Source: an archaeon
GTDB taxonomy: Archaea; Thermoproteota; Bathyarchaeia; TCS64
Length of the DNA stretch: 8,211 nucleotides
NCBI GenBank assembly: GCA_020444005.1
Contig: JAHLLU010000079.1
Span: 1-8,211, forward strand
Direction of reading: 5' to 3'
Under the pieces are notes generated by a model. It made no database searches. It worked only from the letters and a program-made list of their open reading frames with translations, and was not told the DNA's origin. The position numbers were made by a program, and so were the translations under genes. How positions within the stretch are numbered: the stretch's first letter is position 1; every line of letters starts with the position of its first letter. This document shows positions 1-5,236 of this stretch, piece after piece.

Positions 1-442
1 TATCGCCTTCGAGGAGATCATGAGAAAATCAAGAAAAGCCCAGCCACTAGCAAAGATCTATGGAATTACTGTAGACCAGATGGTGCCCAAAGGCAAGGAA
101 ATGATTATCGGCATGAGTCGAGACCCTCAGTTTGGACCAATGGTGATGTTCGGACTCGGTGGAATCTACGTAAACTTCCTACAAGACGTAGCGTTTAGAT
201 TAGCGCCTATGAATGAACGTGAAGCTCAGCATATGATGGAGGAAACCAAGAGCTATACCCTGTTGAAGGGTGTACGTGGAGAACCACCATCAGATATTGA
301 TGCTATACGTGAAGCTATTCTGCGTGTAGGTCATCTTGTATGGGATTTCCCCGAGTTAAAAGACCTTGACATCAACCCGATCTTCGTCTATGGCGAAGGT
401 AAAGGCGTTAGCGCCTTGGATGTTAAGATAACTCTTTCTTAG
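1..442 (+). CDS. ADP-forming acyl-CoA (acetate-CoA) synthetase, ATP-grasp beta part, C-terminal fragment
   Basis: The reading frame is open back to the window edge, so the true start lies upstream; the ATG at 20 is internal. The visible 146 or so residues resemble the C-terminal half of the ATP-grasp subunit or domain of NDP-forming acyl-CoA synthetases, which conserve acyl-CoA energy as ATP by substrate-level phosphorylation in archaeal fermentation. Seen in sequence: a DPQFGPMVMFGLGGIYV block typical of the glycine-rich ATP-grasp core, then LLKGVRGE, and near the end LDINPIFVYGEGKG, the usual DINP metal/nucleotide-binding ending of this family. The CoA-binding alpha part is not in view, so separate subunits versus a fused chain cannot be told. 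The stop (TAG, 440-442) overlaps the stop of the convergent kinase gene by 4 bp. Substrate (acetate, branched or aryl acids) is unknown. Confidence 0.88.
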   Translation, partial: IAFEEIMRKSRKAQPLAKIYGITVDQMVPKGKEMIIGMSRDPQFGPMVMFGLGGIYVNFLQDVAFRLAPMNEREAQHMMEETKSYTLLKGVRGEPPSDIDAIREAILRVGHLVWDFPELKDLDINPIFVYGEGKGVSALDVKITLS

Positions 443-1320
443 TTTTTTACAAAATCTATTGCTTCGGTACGGGTCATTTCTGTACCGAATTTTCTTTTGA
501 AATAGTAGGTGATGTTTCCTATGTCGCGTTCGAGTATTTCTTCTGCGTTGTAGTGGTCTTTTGGGATGTATTGTGGCCAATCTATAATCCAGACCTGAGT
601 TTCAGAATCAATGAGAATATTGTATTCGCTTAGATCGCTGTGTACGACGCCTACTTTGTAGGCTTTTTTCATGTTTGTGAGTATGTCGTCGAGGAAAATT
701 TCTGGTTCCACTAGTTCAATTATCTCTGATAGCTGAACTGCTTCGATATACTGCATTACAATAGCGTGACGATTCTGGTATAGGGGTTCAGGAACTTGTA
801 CATCTGCTTCATGCATTAACTGTAGTGCTTTGTATTCTGTCTCTGCAGCGAGCCTGCTTTGATATTGCCACGATGTGTGACGTCTATCGGATAGGTATTC
901 TCGTTTACGTTTTGTGTCTCGGAAGCTGGTTCTGCCTAGTCTGTGAAACTTGACTGCGACTGTTTTATTGTCTGGTGTTACTCCCTCGAATACATCTGCT
1001 TCTTTTCCGATACCAATTGATGGTCCAAGGTATTCGAGTATTTCCGCTTTGACCAAGGCGTTTAGAGCAAGAAGATCATATCCATTATAGTTCATCAAGT
1101 AACCGAGGTAGGGGTCTCTTTCTCTGTAGATGAGCTCGTTTTGGTATAGATTGTCAAGTCTGTGATCTATTTCGTTGATATTCAAGCCACTATATCGTAG
1201 AACTTCATCATGGGGAACAATCTGATGTTGAATCATACCGAGTTCGATTGCTTGTAGAACACGTAAGTCATAGTTTTCTAAAGCTGGTAAGGCTTGGGCT
1301 GCTTTCTCGGCTGATGACAC
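439..1320 (-). CDS. rio2: RIO2-type serine/threonine protein kinase
   Basis: This is an atypical kinase/ATPase that in archaea and eukaryotes acts in late maturation of the small ribosomal subunit. The 293-residue protein has the family layout. An N-terminal winged helix (about 15-90) precedes the glycine loop SIGIGKEADV (101-110), which fits the RIO2 GxGKExDV form. Lys124 lies in VAVKFHRLGRTSFRD, the ATP-binding lysine followed by the RIO2 flexible loop. A hinge follows around 187-195, the catalytic loop is HSDLSEYN with Asp229, and the metal-binding IIDWPQ carries Asp247. No key residue is missing. The start is GTG at 1320; an in-frame stop at 1350-1348 limits any extension and no clear Shine-Dalgarno element is visible, so translation may be coupled to the upstream S-component gene that ends 22 bp before. 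Family assignment is firm; the exact start is less so. Confidence 0.94.
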   Translation of the reverse strand: MSSAEKAAQALPALENYDLRVLQAIELGMIQHQIVPHDEVLRYSGLNINEIDHRLDNLYQNELIYRERDPYLGYLMNYNGYDLLALNALVKAEILEYLGPSIGIGKEADVFEGVTPDNKTVAVKFHRLGRTSFRDTKRKREYLSDRRHTSWQYQSRLAAETEYKALQLMHEADVQVPEPLYQNRHAIVMQYIEAVQLSEIIELVEPEIFLDDILTNMKKAYKVGVVHSDLSEYNILIDSETQVWIIDWPQYIPKDHYNAEEILERDIGNITYYFKRKFGTEMTRTEAIDFVKN

Positions 1321-1342
1321 AAGGAGTAGAAGCCTTGGTGGC

Positions 1343-1843
1343 TTATATCATGTTTAGTCTGTCTTTGAGGGCTATTGATACGGGTACGCCTACTACGCCT
1401 GCTACGAGCATCTGGACCATATTGAATGGCGCTTCTACCATAGCTGCTGCAAAACCATACATGAATACCTGTACGATGAAGTAGCCTCCTACCATGCAGG
1501 CTCCTCCTGCCACCCATGCGATGATGGTTTTCTGGAGTGTCCTGCCTTCGCTGGGTCCAGCTAGTTTTCCTGCGACATATCCTTCTATGCCTTTGATTAC
1601 TGCGGTGAATATGACCCAGTTGTACCATCCTCCTAGGAGGTCTGCGAGTCCTGAGCCTAGTCCTCCTGCTAGTGCACCTACTATTGGTCCAAAGGTTAGT
1701 GCTGTGGTCATGACTATTGCGTCTCCGAGGTTGAAGTAGCCGCTTGTAGCGGGTATTGGGAATGCTAACATCATTGTAGCTATTGTAGCTAGTGCGCCCA
1801 TCACTCCGATGGCTGCGATCTGGCGTGTGTTTAAAGATGCCAT
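1343..1843 (-). CDS. ECF transporter substrate-binding (S) component
   Basis: Integral membrane protein of 166 residues that resembles the small S subunits of energy-coupling-factor importers, which bind vitamins or their precursors and are powered by a separate EcfT/EcfA module. Five to six hydrophobic stretches are visible (about 9-30, 42-70, 74-94, 106-130, 140-158). The segment GYFNLGDAIVM (35-45), followed by a small-residue-rich GPIVGALAGGLGSGLADLLGG helix, is characteristic of the riboflavin/hydroxymethylpyrimidine-type S components. The ligand cannot be read from sequence. No EcfA or EcfT gene lies in the window, so it probably uses a shared module encoded elsewhere. It starts at ATG 1843 with a TATA box about 27 bp upstream and no Shine-Dalgarno element, which suggests a leaderless mRNA. 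The RIO2 gene follows after 22 bp on the same strand, probably in one transcript. Confidence 0.82.
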   Translation of the reverse strand: MASLNTRQIAAIGVMGALATIATMMLAFPIPATSGYFNLGDAIVMTTALTFGPIVGALAGGLGSGLADLLGGWYNWVIFTAVIKGIEGYVAGKLAGPSEGRTLQKTIIAWVAGGACMVGGYFIVQVFMYGFAAAMVEAPFNMVQMLVAGVVGVPVSIALKDRLNMI

Positions 1844-1853
1844 GGGTTATTAC

Positions 1854-1863
1854 AGTTATAACT
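1854..1863. promoter_or_regulatory. Candidate operator dyad 1 (AGTTATAACT)
   Basis: A perfect 10-bp palindrome between the S-component TATA box and its start codon. It sits in an 18-base direct repeat (1853-1870) whose second copy at 1880-1897 matches at 16 of 18 positions, 27 bp away. A bound protein here would block initiation. The binding protein is unknown. Confidence 0.4.
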
Positions 1864-1876
1864 ATAATATAAAATA
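1863..1876 (-). promoter_or_regulatory. TATA box of the ECF S-component gene (probably leaderless transcript)
   Basis: Read on the minus strand this is an A/T-only stretch with TTTTATATTATA, centred about 27 bp upstream of the ATG at 1843. That is the usual TATA-to-start distance in archaea, so transcription should begin at or very near the start codon. No ribosome-binding site lies in the gap. Confidence 0.55.
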
Positions 1877-1880
1877 TTCC

Positions 1881-1890
1881 AGTTGAAACT
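1881..1890. promoter_or_regulatory. Candidate operator dyad 2 (AGTT-GA-AACT)
   Basis: Second copy of the AGTT-N2-AACT dyad, upstream of the TATA box and 27 bp from the first, so the two copies bracket the core promoter of the S-component gene. Centre-to-centre distance is about 2.5 helical turns. Confidence 0.38.
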
Positions 1891-2045
1891 ATAATATCTT
1901 ATCTTAAATGGTGCTTAACGTGACGGTTTTCAACATCATAACATGATCAATCTGGGCTGTTCTAGGGTTGATTTCATTTAAAGAAGGCTGATTATAGCTG
2001 GGATCGGTTTCCCCCCCCCCTCCCCCTTGTTTTCAAAGATAACTC

Positions 2046-2060
2046 ATGTATAAAATACAT
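2046..2060. promoter_or_regulatory. ATGTAT-AAA-ATACAT dyad enclosing a TATA box
   Basis: A perfect inverted repeat with 6-base arms around AAA. On the plus strand it contains TATAAAAT (2049-2056), a strong archaeal TATA sequence. The ATGT...ACAT ends (7 bases between them) resemble the ATGT-N8-ACAT dyad known for PadR-family regulators, though the spacing is one base short. The neighbouring gene encodes a PadR-like domain. A/T richness makes a chance match possible. Confidence 0.3.
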
Positions 2061-2075
2061 TGAAAACTTATTATT

Positions 2076-2183
2076 TTTAAAATCTGATTAAACAACAGCC
2101 GCTTACAGGGGGAGAAGGGGTCAAGCATCAGAGGCGAGAAGCACTTGTTTCTCATAAAATAAGCCCTAAAATGGCTTCTTTTT
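2076..2183 (+). ncRNA. Candidate small non-coding RNA
   Basis: Inferred from layout only. A TATAAAAT box (2049-2056) would place a plus-strand start near 2076. The following stretch, especially 2092-2147, is richer in G and C than its surroundings, lacks an open frame and carries two hairpins (arms 2136-2140/2149-2153 and 2161-2165/2173-2177). The second is followed directly by C and T5 (2179-2183), like a transcription end. AGAAGC (2137-2142) can also pair with GCTTCT (2174-2179), an alternative fold excluding both hairpins. It matches no RNA family I recognise. The same sequence could instead be the 3' untranslated region of the minus-strand gene next door. Confidence 0.22.
2161..2183. terminator. 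Hairpin with flanking T-rich sequence (possibly bidirectional terminator)
   Basis: Five-base arms AAGCC (2161-2165) and GGCTT (2173-2177) enclose a 7-base loop. On the plus strand C and T5 follow. On the minus strand the hairpin is followed by ATTTTAT and lies about 52 nt past the stop of the threonine synthase-like gene, where a 3' end would be expected. The stem is short and archaea often end transcripts on T runs alone, so the call is tentative. Confidence 0.35.
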
Positions 2184-2228
2184 GATCCAAATCAGTACAA
2201 AATTGTACACGACGAAACGATTATTCAT

Positions 2229-3632
2229 CTATAATAATACCTGTAAATCATCAAGCGCCTCAAGGGCTCGTTTTCCACGCTCTGATATTTCTAGTTCCTT
2301 GCGTTTTCCCTTCTGGTTTGACTTGATCAAGCCCTTTTTCTCTAGATCAGTGAGATGCTGATATACAGCGCCTATAGTCATATCTGCGCCGAGGGTCTTC
2401 CAGATAGCGTACCCATATGTTGGACCCTGATTGATGATCCGTAAAATACGTTCCTTGGTTGCTAATCTACTTCCAAGTCGTGGACTCTTCTTTCGCTTAG
2501 TAACATTCCGTAGAATATCATCAGTTTTCAAACCGCTACTAGTTACGAGACACACAATCTTGGCATCGTGATCTATTCTGTCCTTGATATATTCAGTTTG
2601 AAGAGAAGCCACAGGCGCAGATGAAGCGGGTTCAGCGAAAATACCCTCATTACGGGCAATCTCCTTCCCGGCATCAAGCATAGCCTCATCACTGACAGAT
2701 ACAGCGAAACCACCAGACTCCTTCAAGGCTTCAAGAGCTAGCTTACCATAGATAGGCTCCGCTACACGAATCGCAGATGCCTCGGTTTCACCTTGTTTGA
2801 TCTTAACAGGCTCATTACTACCCTCTGAAAACGCCTTTGAAATTGGAGAACACCCCTCCGCCTGAACACCGATCATACGTGGAGCCACATCTATGATACC
2901 AAGCCGTTTCATCTCCTTGAAACCCTTCCAGAGAGCATGAAGCGTAGCACCACTACCCATAGCCGAGATAACATAATCAGGAACATCATTCTGCTCCACA
3001 AGCTCATAGCTGATAGTCTTCAAACCCTCAATACTAAGAGGATTTAACTCAGTGGTAGCCTGATACCAGTCCATCTCCGACTCCAACTCACGAGCACGTG
3101 CAATAGCCTCCTCGATACTATCCCCAGTCTGAACAATCTTAGCATCATACATGAGCATCTGAGCCAGCTTACCCATATCCACGCCACTGGGAACCACCAA
3201 GTTACACTGAATATCTTCTTTTGCTGCATAAGCAGAGATAGATGCACCGTGATTACCGTTACTTGCACAGACAATATTATCATAACCACGGCTCTTGGCA
3301 TCAGAGGCAATAAGCGCCGCTGAACGATCCTTGAAACTATTAGTAGGGTTTCTTGTCTCATCCTTCAAATACAGGTTCTTAAAATGAAGAGACCCCGCTA
3401 ACCTATCTGCACGTTGAAGCGGAGTACCACCTTCACCAAGCGAAACAGTTTCAGTTACCTTTGGTAGTACCGGACGATATCTCCAGAAAGTAATTGGACC
3501 AGTAAAACGAATCTTATCCGACACAAGTCTATACTCAAGTAATCCACCGCATTGATCACAGATCGTATCAGGGTTACCTGATGTGTTCTCGGTTCCGCAG
3601 TCTATGCATTCGAGTATGTGGCTTGGGCTCAT
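2229..3632 (-). CDS. thrC: Threonine synthase-like PLP enzyme fused to a C-terminal PadR-like winged-helix domain
   Basis: Fold type II PLP enzyme; threonine synthase converts O-phosphohomoserine to threonine. Of 467 residues, the N-terminus is a zinc-ribbon-like segment with Cys9, Cys12, Cys25 and Cys28. The PLP lysine is Lys101 in NPTNSFKDRSA. SNGNHGAS (124-131) is the substrate loop, GSGATLHALWKGF (226-238) the phosphate-cradle region, and EGIFAEPASSAPVASL (329-344) and VTSSGLKTDD (363-372) are standard C-terminal family blocks. The enzyme part ends near 375. A basic linker (about 376-389) leads to residues 390-460, which read as a PadR/MarR-like winged helix: TYGYAIWKTL, then AVYQHLTDLEKKGLI, then a KRKELEISERGKRALEAL wing and helix. 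This domain is not part of ordinary threonine synthases, and the frame is continuous across the junction. Start ATG at 3632 is preceded by a weak TGAT element. Related enzymes such as cysteate synthase cannot be excluded. Confidence 0.88.
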   Translation of the reverse strand: MSPSHILECIDCGTENTSGNPDTICDQCGGLLEYRLVSDKIRFTGPITFWRYRPVLPKVTETVSLGEGGTPLQRADRLAGSLHFKNLYLKDETRNPTNSFKDRSAALIASDAKSRGYDNIVCASNGNHGASISAYAAKEDIQCNLVVPSGVDMGKLAQMLMYDAKIVQTGDSIEEAIARARELESEMDWYQATTELNPLSIEGLKTISYELVEQNDVPDYVISAMGSGATLHALWKGFKEMKRLGIIDVAPRMIGVQAEGCSPISKAFSEGSNEPVKIKQGETEASAIRVAEPIYGKLALEALKESGGFAVSVSDEAMLDAGKEIARNEGIFAEPASSAPVASLQTEYIKDRIDHDAKIVCLVTSSGLKTDDILRNVTKRKKSPRLGSRLATKERILRIINQGPTYGYAIWKTLGADMTIGAVYQHLTDLEKKGLIKSNQKGKRKELEISERGKRALEALDDLQVLL

Positions 3633-3692
3633 TAACTATCAAAAGGGGTTTCATGGTTTTATTCTTATTCCATAAAGAAACTTTTCACACAA

Positions 3693-3704
3693 TACCCTAG
3701 GGTA
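3693..3704. promoter_or_regulatory. Perfect 12-bp palindrome TACCCTAGGGTA in a divergent promoter
   Basis: It lies between the divergent threonine synthase-like (minus) and SSB (plus) genes. A TATA-like element faces each gene: CTTTATGG at 3670-3677 on minus and AAAATATAG at 3714-3722 on plus. The palindrome is thus upstream of both TATA boxes and could serve a shared regulator. It stands out as G/C-rich symmetry in an A/T-rich spacer. No second copy was seen in the window. Confidence 0.4.
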
Positions 3705-3713
3705 AACCACGAG

Positions 3714-3722
3714 AAAATATAG
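3714..3722 (+). promoter_or_regulatory. TATA box of the SSB-HD operon
   Basis: AAAATATAG is centred about 26 bp before position 3745, which would be the expected transcription start. That gives a leader of about 40 nt to the preferred SSB start at 3787, enough to include its GTGA ribosome-binding site, or nearly none to the upstream ATG at 3751. Confidence 0.4.
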
Positions 3723-3777
3723 AGAAAAAACCGATTAGTAAAAGAAAACAATGATAAGGCTAGCCTCTATTCGTCAA

Positions 3778-3781
3778 GTGA
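3778..3781 (+). promoter_or_regulatory. Ribosome-binding site deciding the SSB start
   Basis: GTGA with a 5-nt spacer to ATG 3787. The same GTGA-N5-ATG layout precedes the HD gene (4078-4081) and the nitroreductase (7645-7648), so it favours 3787 over the ATG at 3751. Confidence 0.55.
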
Positions 3782-3786
3782 GCCAG

Positions 3787-4086
3787 ATGAAGCTAAACAC
3801 GCTACGACCCGGCATGGAAAACCTAGAACTAGAAGTAGAAATACTCAGCATAGGTGAACCACGAGAAGTAGAAACCTACTCAGGTCATAAACACACCTTG
3901 GTGGAGGCAGAGATCAAAGACGAGACCACCAAGATGGGGCTTACAGTCTGGAACGATACAATCTCAGAACTTGAAAAGGTCAAGCCCGGAGACCAAGCAA
4001 AGCTCATAAACTGCTTCATCACCAGCTTCAAAGGTGTTTTATCCGTAAACATAGGAAGAGAGTCTAGCATAATCAAAGTGAACTAG
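3787..4086 (+). CDS. ssb: OB-fold single-stranded nucleic-acid-binding protein (Sulfolobus SSB type)
   Basis: The predicted 99-residue protein is a single OB fold and should bind single-stranded DNA (or RNA) during replication and repair. It aligns by eye along its length with the OB domain of the Sulfolobus SSB: both open with a LKPxME-like segment (here NTLRPGME), and share the order of ESxARxVxT-like, DETxxxxLTxW and WTTAFKGxxxLNxG-like blocks (here DETTKMGLTVW and CFITSFKGVLSVNIG). The glycine/arginine-rich, acidic C-terminal tail of the Sulfolobus protein is absent; the chain stops right after the OB fold. An in-frame ATG at 3751 would add 12 residues. I prefer 3787 because GTGA (3778-3781) sits 5 nt before it, the same arrangement as the next gene, and because homologues begin here. 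The HD-domain gene starts immediately after its stop. Confidence 0.85.
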   Translation: MKLNTLRPGMENLELEVEILSIGEPREVETYSGHKHTLVEAEIKDETTKMGLTVWNDTISELEKVKPGDQAKLINCFITSFKGVLSVNIGRESSIIKVN

Positions 4087-4641
4087 ATGTACGAAGACCT
4101 AGTGGATATCTCCAGACGACACCAGAAACAAGTAGGTAGCCACGGATACGAGCACACAGAACGAGTAATCCAAACATGCAGAGTCGTAGGGGAGAAACTA
4201 CAAGCAGATATGGAGGTACTCATACCAGCAGCCATACTCCACGATATCGCCCGAGAACACGCCAATCATGCCCAGAAAGGCGCAGAGATGGCACGAGAAA
4301 TACTCCTAGAAGAAGGATACCCAAAGATTGATGCTATAGTTCACGCCATCGAGGTGCATAGTTTTTCAGGTGGAGGCGAAGCCAAGACCCTTGAAGCCAA
4401 GATTCTCAGCGATGTTGATAAATTAGATGCACTTGGAGCCACAGGAATATACAGGGCAGCACAATACGGCACAGAGCATGACCGACCCATAGAAGAGTTC
4501 ATAGCCCATTTCCACGAGAAACTCCTCACACTAAGAGAATTACTCTACACAGATATGGCTCGGGATATAGCTGAAAAACGTCACAAATACATGGAAGAAT
4601 ACCTGATTCAGTTAGGTAAAGAGCTTAAAGGCTCAGCTTGA
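4087..4641 (+). CDS. HD-domain metal-dependent phosphohydrolase
   Basis: The 184-residue protein is a compact HD-superfamily domain, expected to hydrolyse phosphate esters of nucleotides or similar substrates with bound divalent metal. The metal-ligand series is visible: His23 in GYEHTERV, the His52-Asp53 doublet in AAILHDIAREH, His86 and His91 in VHAIEVHSF, and Asp109 in SDVDKLDALGATGI. The DxxDxLxxxGAxGI ending resembles the YedJ-like group, whose substrates are poorly known. The ATG follows the SSB stop codon (TAG 4084-4086) with no base between, and GTGA (4078-4081) lies 5 nt upstream inside the SSB gene, so the two are almost certainly translationally coupled. That suggests, without proof, a role in nucleotide or nucleic-acid metabolism. 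The 3' end overlaps the convergent flavin prenyltransferase gene by 9 bp. Confidence 0.88.
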   Translation: MYEDLVDISRRHQKQVGSHGYEHTERVIQTCRVVGEKLQADMEVLIPAAILHDIAREHANHAQKGAEMAREILLEEGYPKIDAIVHAIEVHSFSGGGEAKTLEAKILSDVDKLDALGATGIYRAAQYGTEHDRPIEEFIAHFHEKLLTLRELLYTDMARDIAEKRHKYMEEYLIQLGKELKGSA

Positions 4642-5187
4642 GCCCCAACGATTGTACATCTTGTTCTCCACGCCAAGCTGATCCAGTATCTTACCCACCA
4701 CAAAATCCACGAGATCATCAACAGACTCAGGATTATGATAAAAACCGGGCATCGCAGGCAAAATCACAGCACCAAGACGACTCAGTTTAGCCATATTCTC
4801 AAGATGAACAGCATGTAACGGAGTCTCACGTGGAACTACAATCAAAGGACGCCTCTCCTTGAGCTGAACATCAGCTGCACGTGTCACAAGATTATCAGTA
4901 TACCCATTAGCCAAAGCAGACACCGTCTTCATTGAAGCCGGAACAATCACCATACCATCAAGAGGATAACTACCACTGGCAATATCCGCCGCCAAGTCCT
5001 CGGGAGTATAAACTCTTCGAGCGAGACTCTTCAACTGCTCTGTATCCCCAAGCTCGTGTTTTGCCACTTTCTCTGCGGCTTCAGTGATAATAAGATAGGT
5101 CTCCAAATCATATTTTGATGCAGCCTTCAAAAAATTCAAGGCATAAACAATACCACTAGCTCCAGTTACAGCTACAACTAGTTTCAT
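4633..5187 (-). CDS. ubiX: Flavin prenyltransferase UbiX
   Basis: UbiX joins a dimethylallyl group to reduced FMN (EC 2.5.1.129) to make prenylated FMN, the cofactor of UbiD-type decarboxylases. The 184-residue length and motifs fit the family. TGASG (8-12) is the FMN phosphate loop. PASMKT (83-88) and the NG-TDNL block (94-100) follow. Lys110, Arg120 and Glu121 lie in VVPRETPLHAVHLENM. GAVILPAMPGFYHNP (139-152) contains the conserved tyrosine (Tyr150). All expected catalytic and binding residues appear present. No UbiD gene is in view, so its partner is encoded elsewhere. The start ATG at 5187 has a TATA box about 28 bp upstream, suggesting a leaderless transcript separate from the LSm gene that ends 49 bp before it. 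The 3' end overlaps the convergent HD gene by 9 bp. Confidence 0.95.
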   Translation of the reverse strand: MKLVVAVTGASGIVYALNFLKAASKYDLETYLIITEAAEKVAKHELGDTEQLKSLARRVYTPEDLAADIASGSYPLDGMVIVPASMKTVSALANGYTDNLVTRAADVQLKERRPLIVVPRETPLHAVHLENMAKLSRLGAVILPAMPGFYHNPESVDDLVDFVVGKILDQLGVENKMYNRWGSS

Positions 5188-5210
5188 AGTATGTCTCAGA
5201 AGTTAATAGG

Positions 5211-5220
5211 TTATATATTT
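5211..5220 (-). promoter_or_regulatory. TATA box of ubiX (probably leaderless)
   Basis: AAATATATAA on the minus strand, centred about 28 bp upstream of the ATG at 5187, within the 49-bp gap after the LSm gene. No Shine-Dalgarno sequence lies between the box and the start codon. Confidence 0.5.
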
Positions 5221-5236
5221 GTCTTAAAGTAGAGGG

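Larger units (their letters stand above)
1844..2228. other. 385-bp intergenic region with nested inverted repeats and C/G tracts
   Basis: No convincing protein gene is visible here; the longest minus-strand reading frame, about 40 codons, has no family resemblance. From left to right it holds the S-component promoter with its two dyads (1853-1897), a TTTAAA-containing stretch (about 1975-1983), a C10-T-C5 run (2011-2026) and inverted repeat GTTTTCAA/TTGAAAAC (2029-2036 with 2060-2067). Inside that repeat is the dyad ATGTAT-AAA-ATACAT (2046-2060). Next come a G5-AGAA-G4 run (2108-2120) complementary to the C tract, hairpin arms GAGAA/TTCTC (2136-2153), hairpin arms AAGCC/GGCTT (2161-2177) and dyad GTACAA-AA-TTGTAC (2195-2208). 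No tRNA, C/D box or known riboswitch pattern was recognised. Confidence 0.6.

Noticed and set aside
1853..1897. CRISPR or tandem repeat array
   Set aside because: Only two imperfect copies 27 bp apart, overlapping a promoter. Operator sites explain them better.
2030..2155. Minus-strand reading frame of about 40 codons in the intergenic region
   Set aside because: No ribosome-binding site, no recognisable family, Cys/Leu/Phe-rich composition typical of spurious frames, and it crosses the C/G tracts.
1844..2228. tRNA, C/D or H/ACA RNA, or riboswitch upstream of the ECF S component
   Set aside because: No T-arm, C/D boxes or conserved thiamine or flavin riboswitch core was found, and the TATA position implies a leaderless mRNA with no room for one.
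3751..3786. ATG at 3751 as SSB start
   Set aside because: It adds 12 residues unlike homologues and has no ribosome-binding site. It remains possible if the transcript is leaderless.
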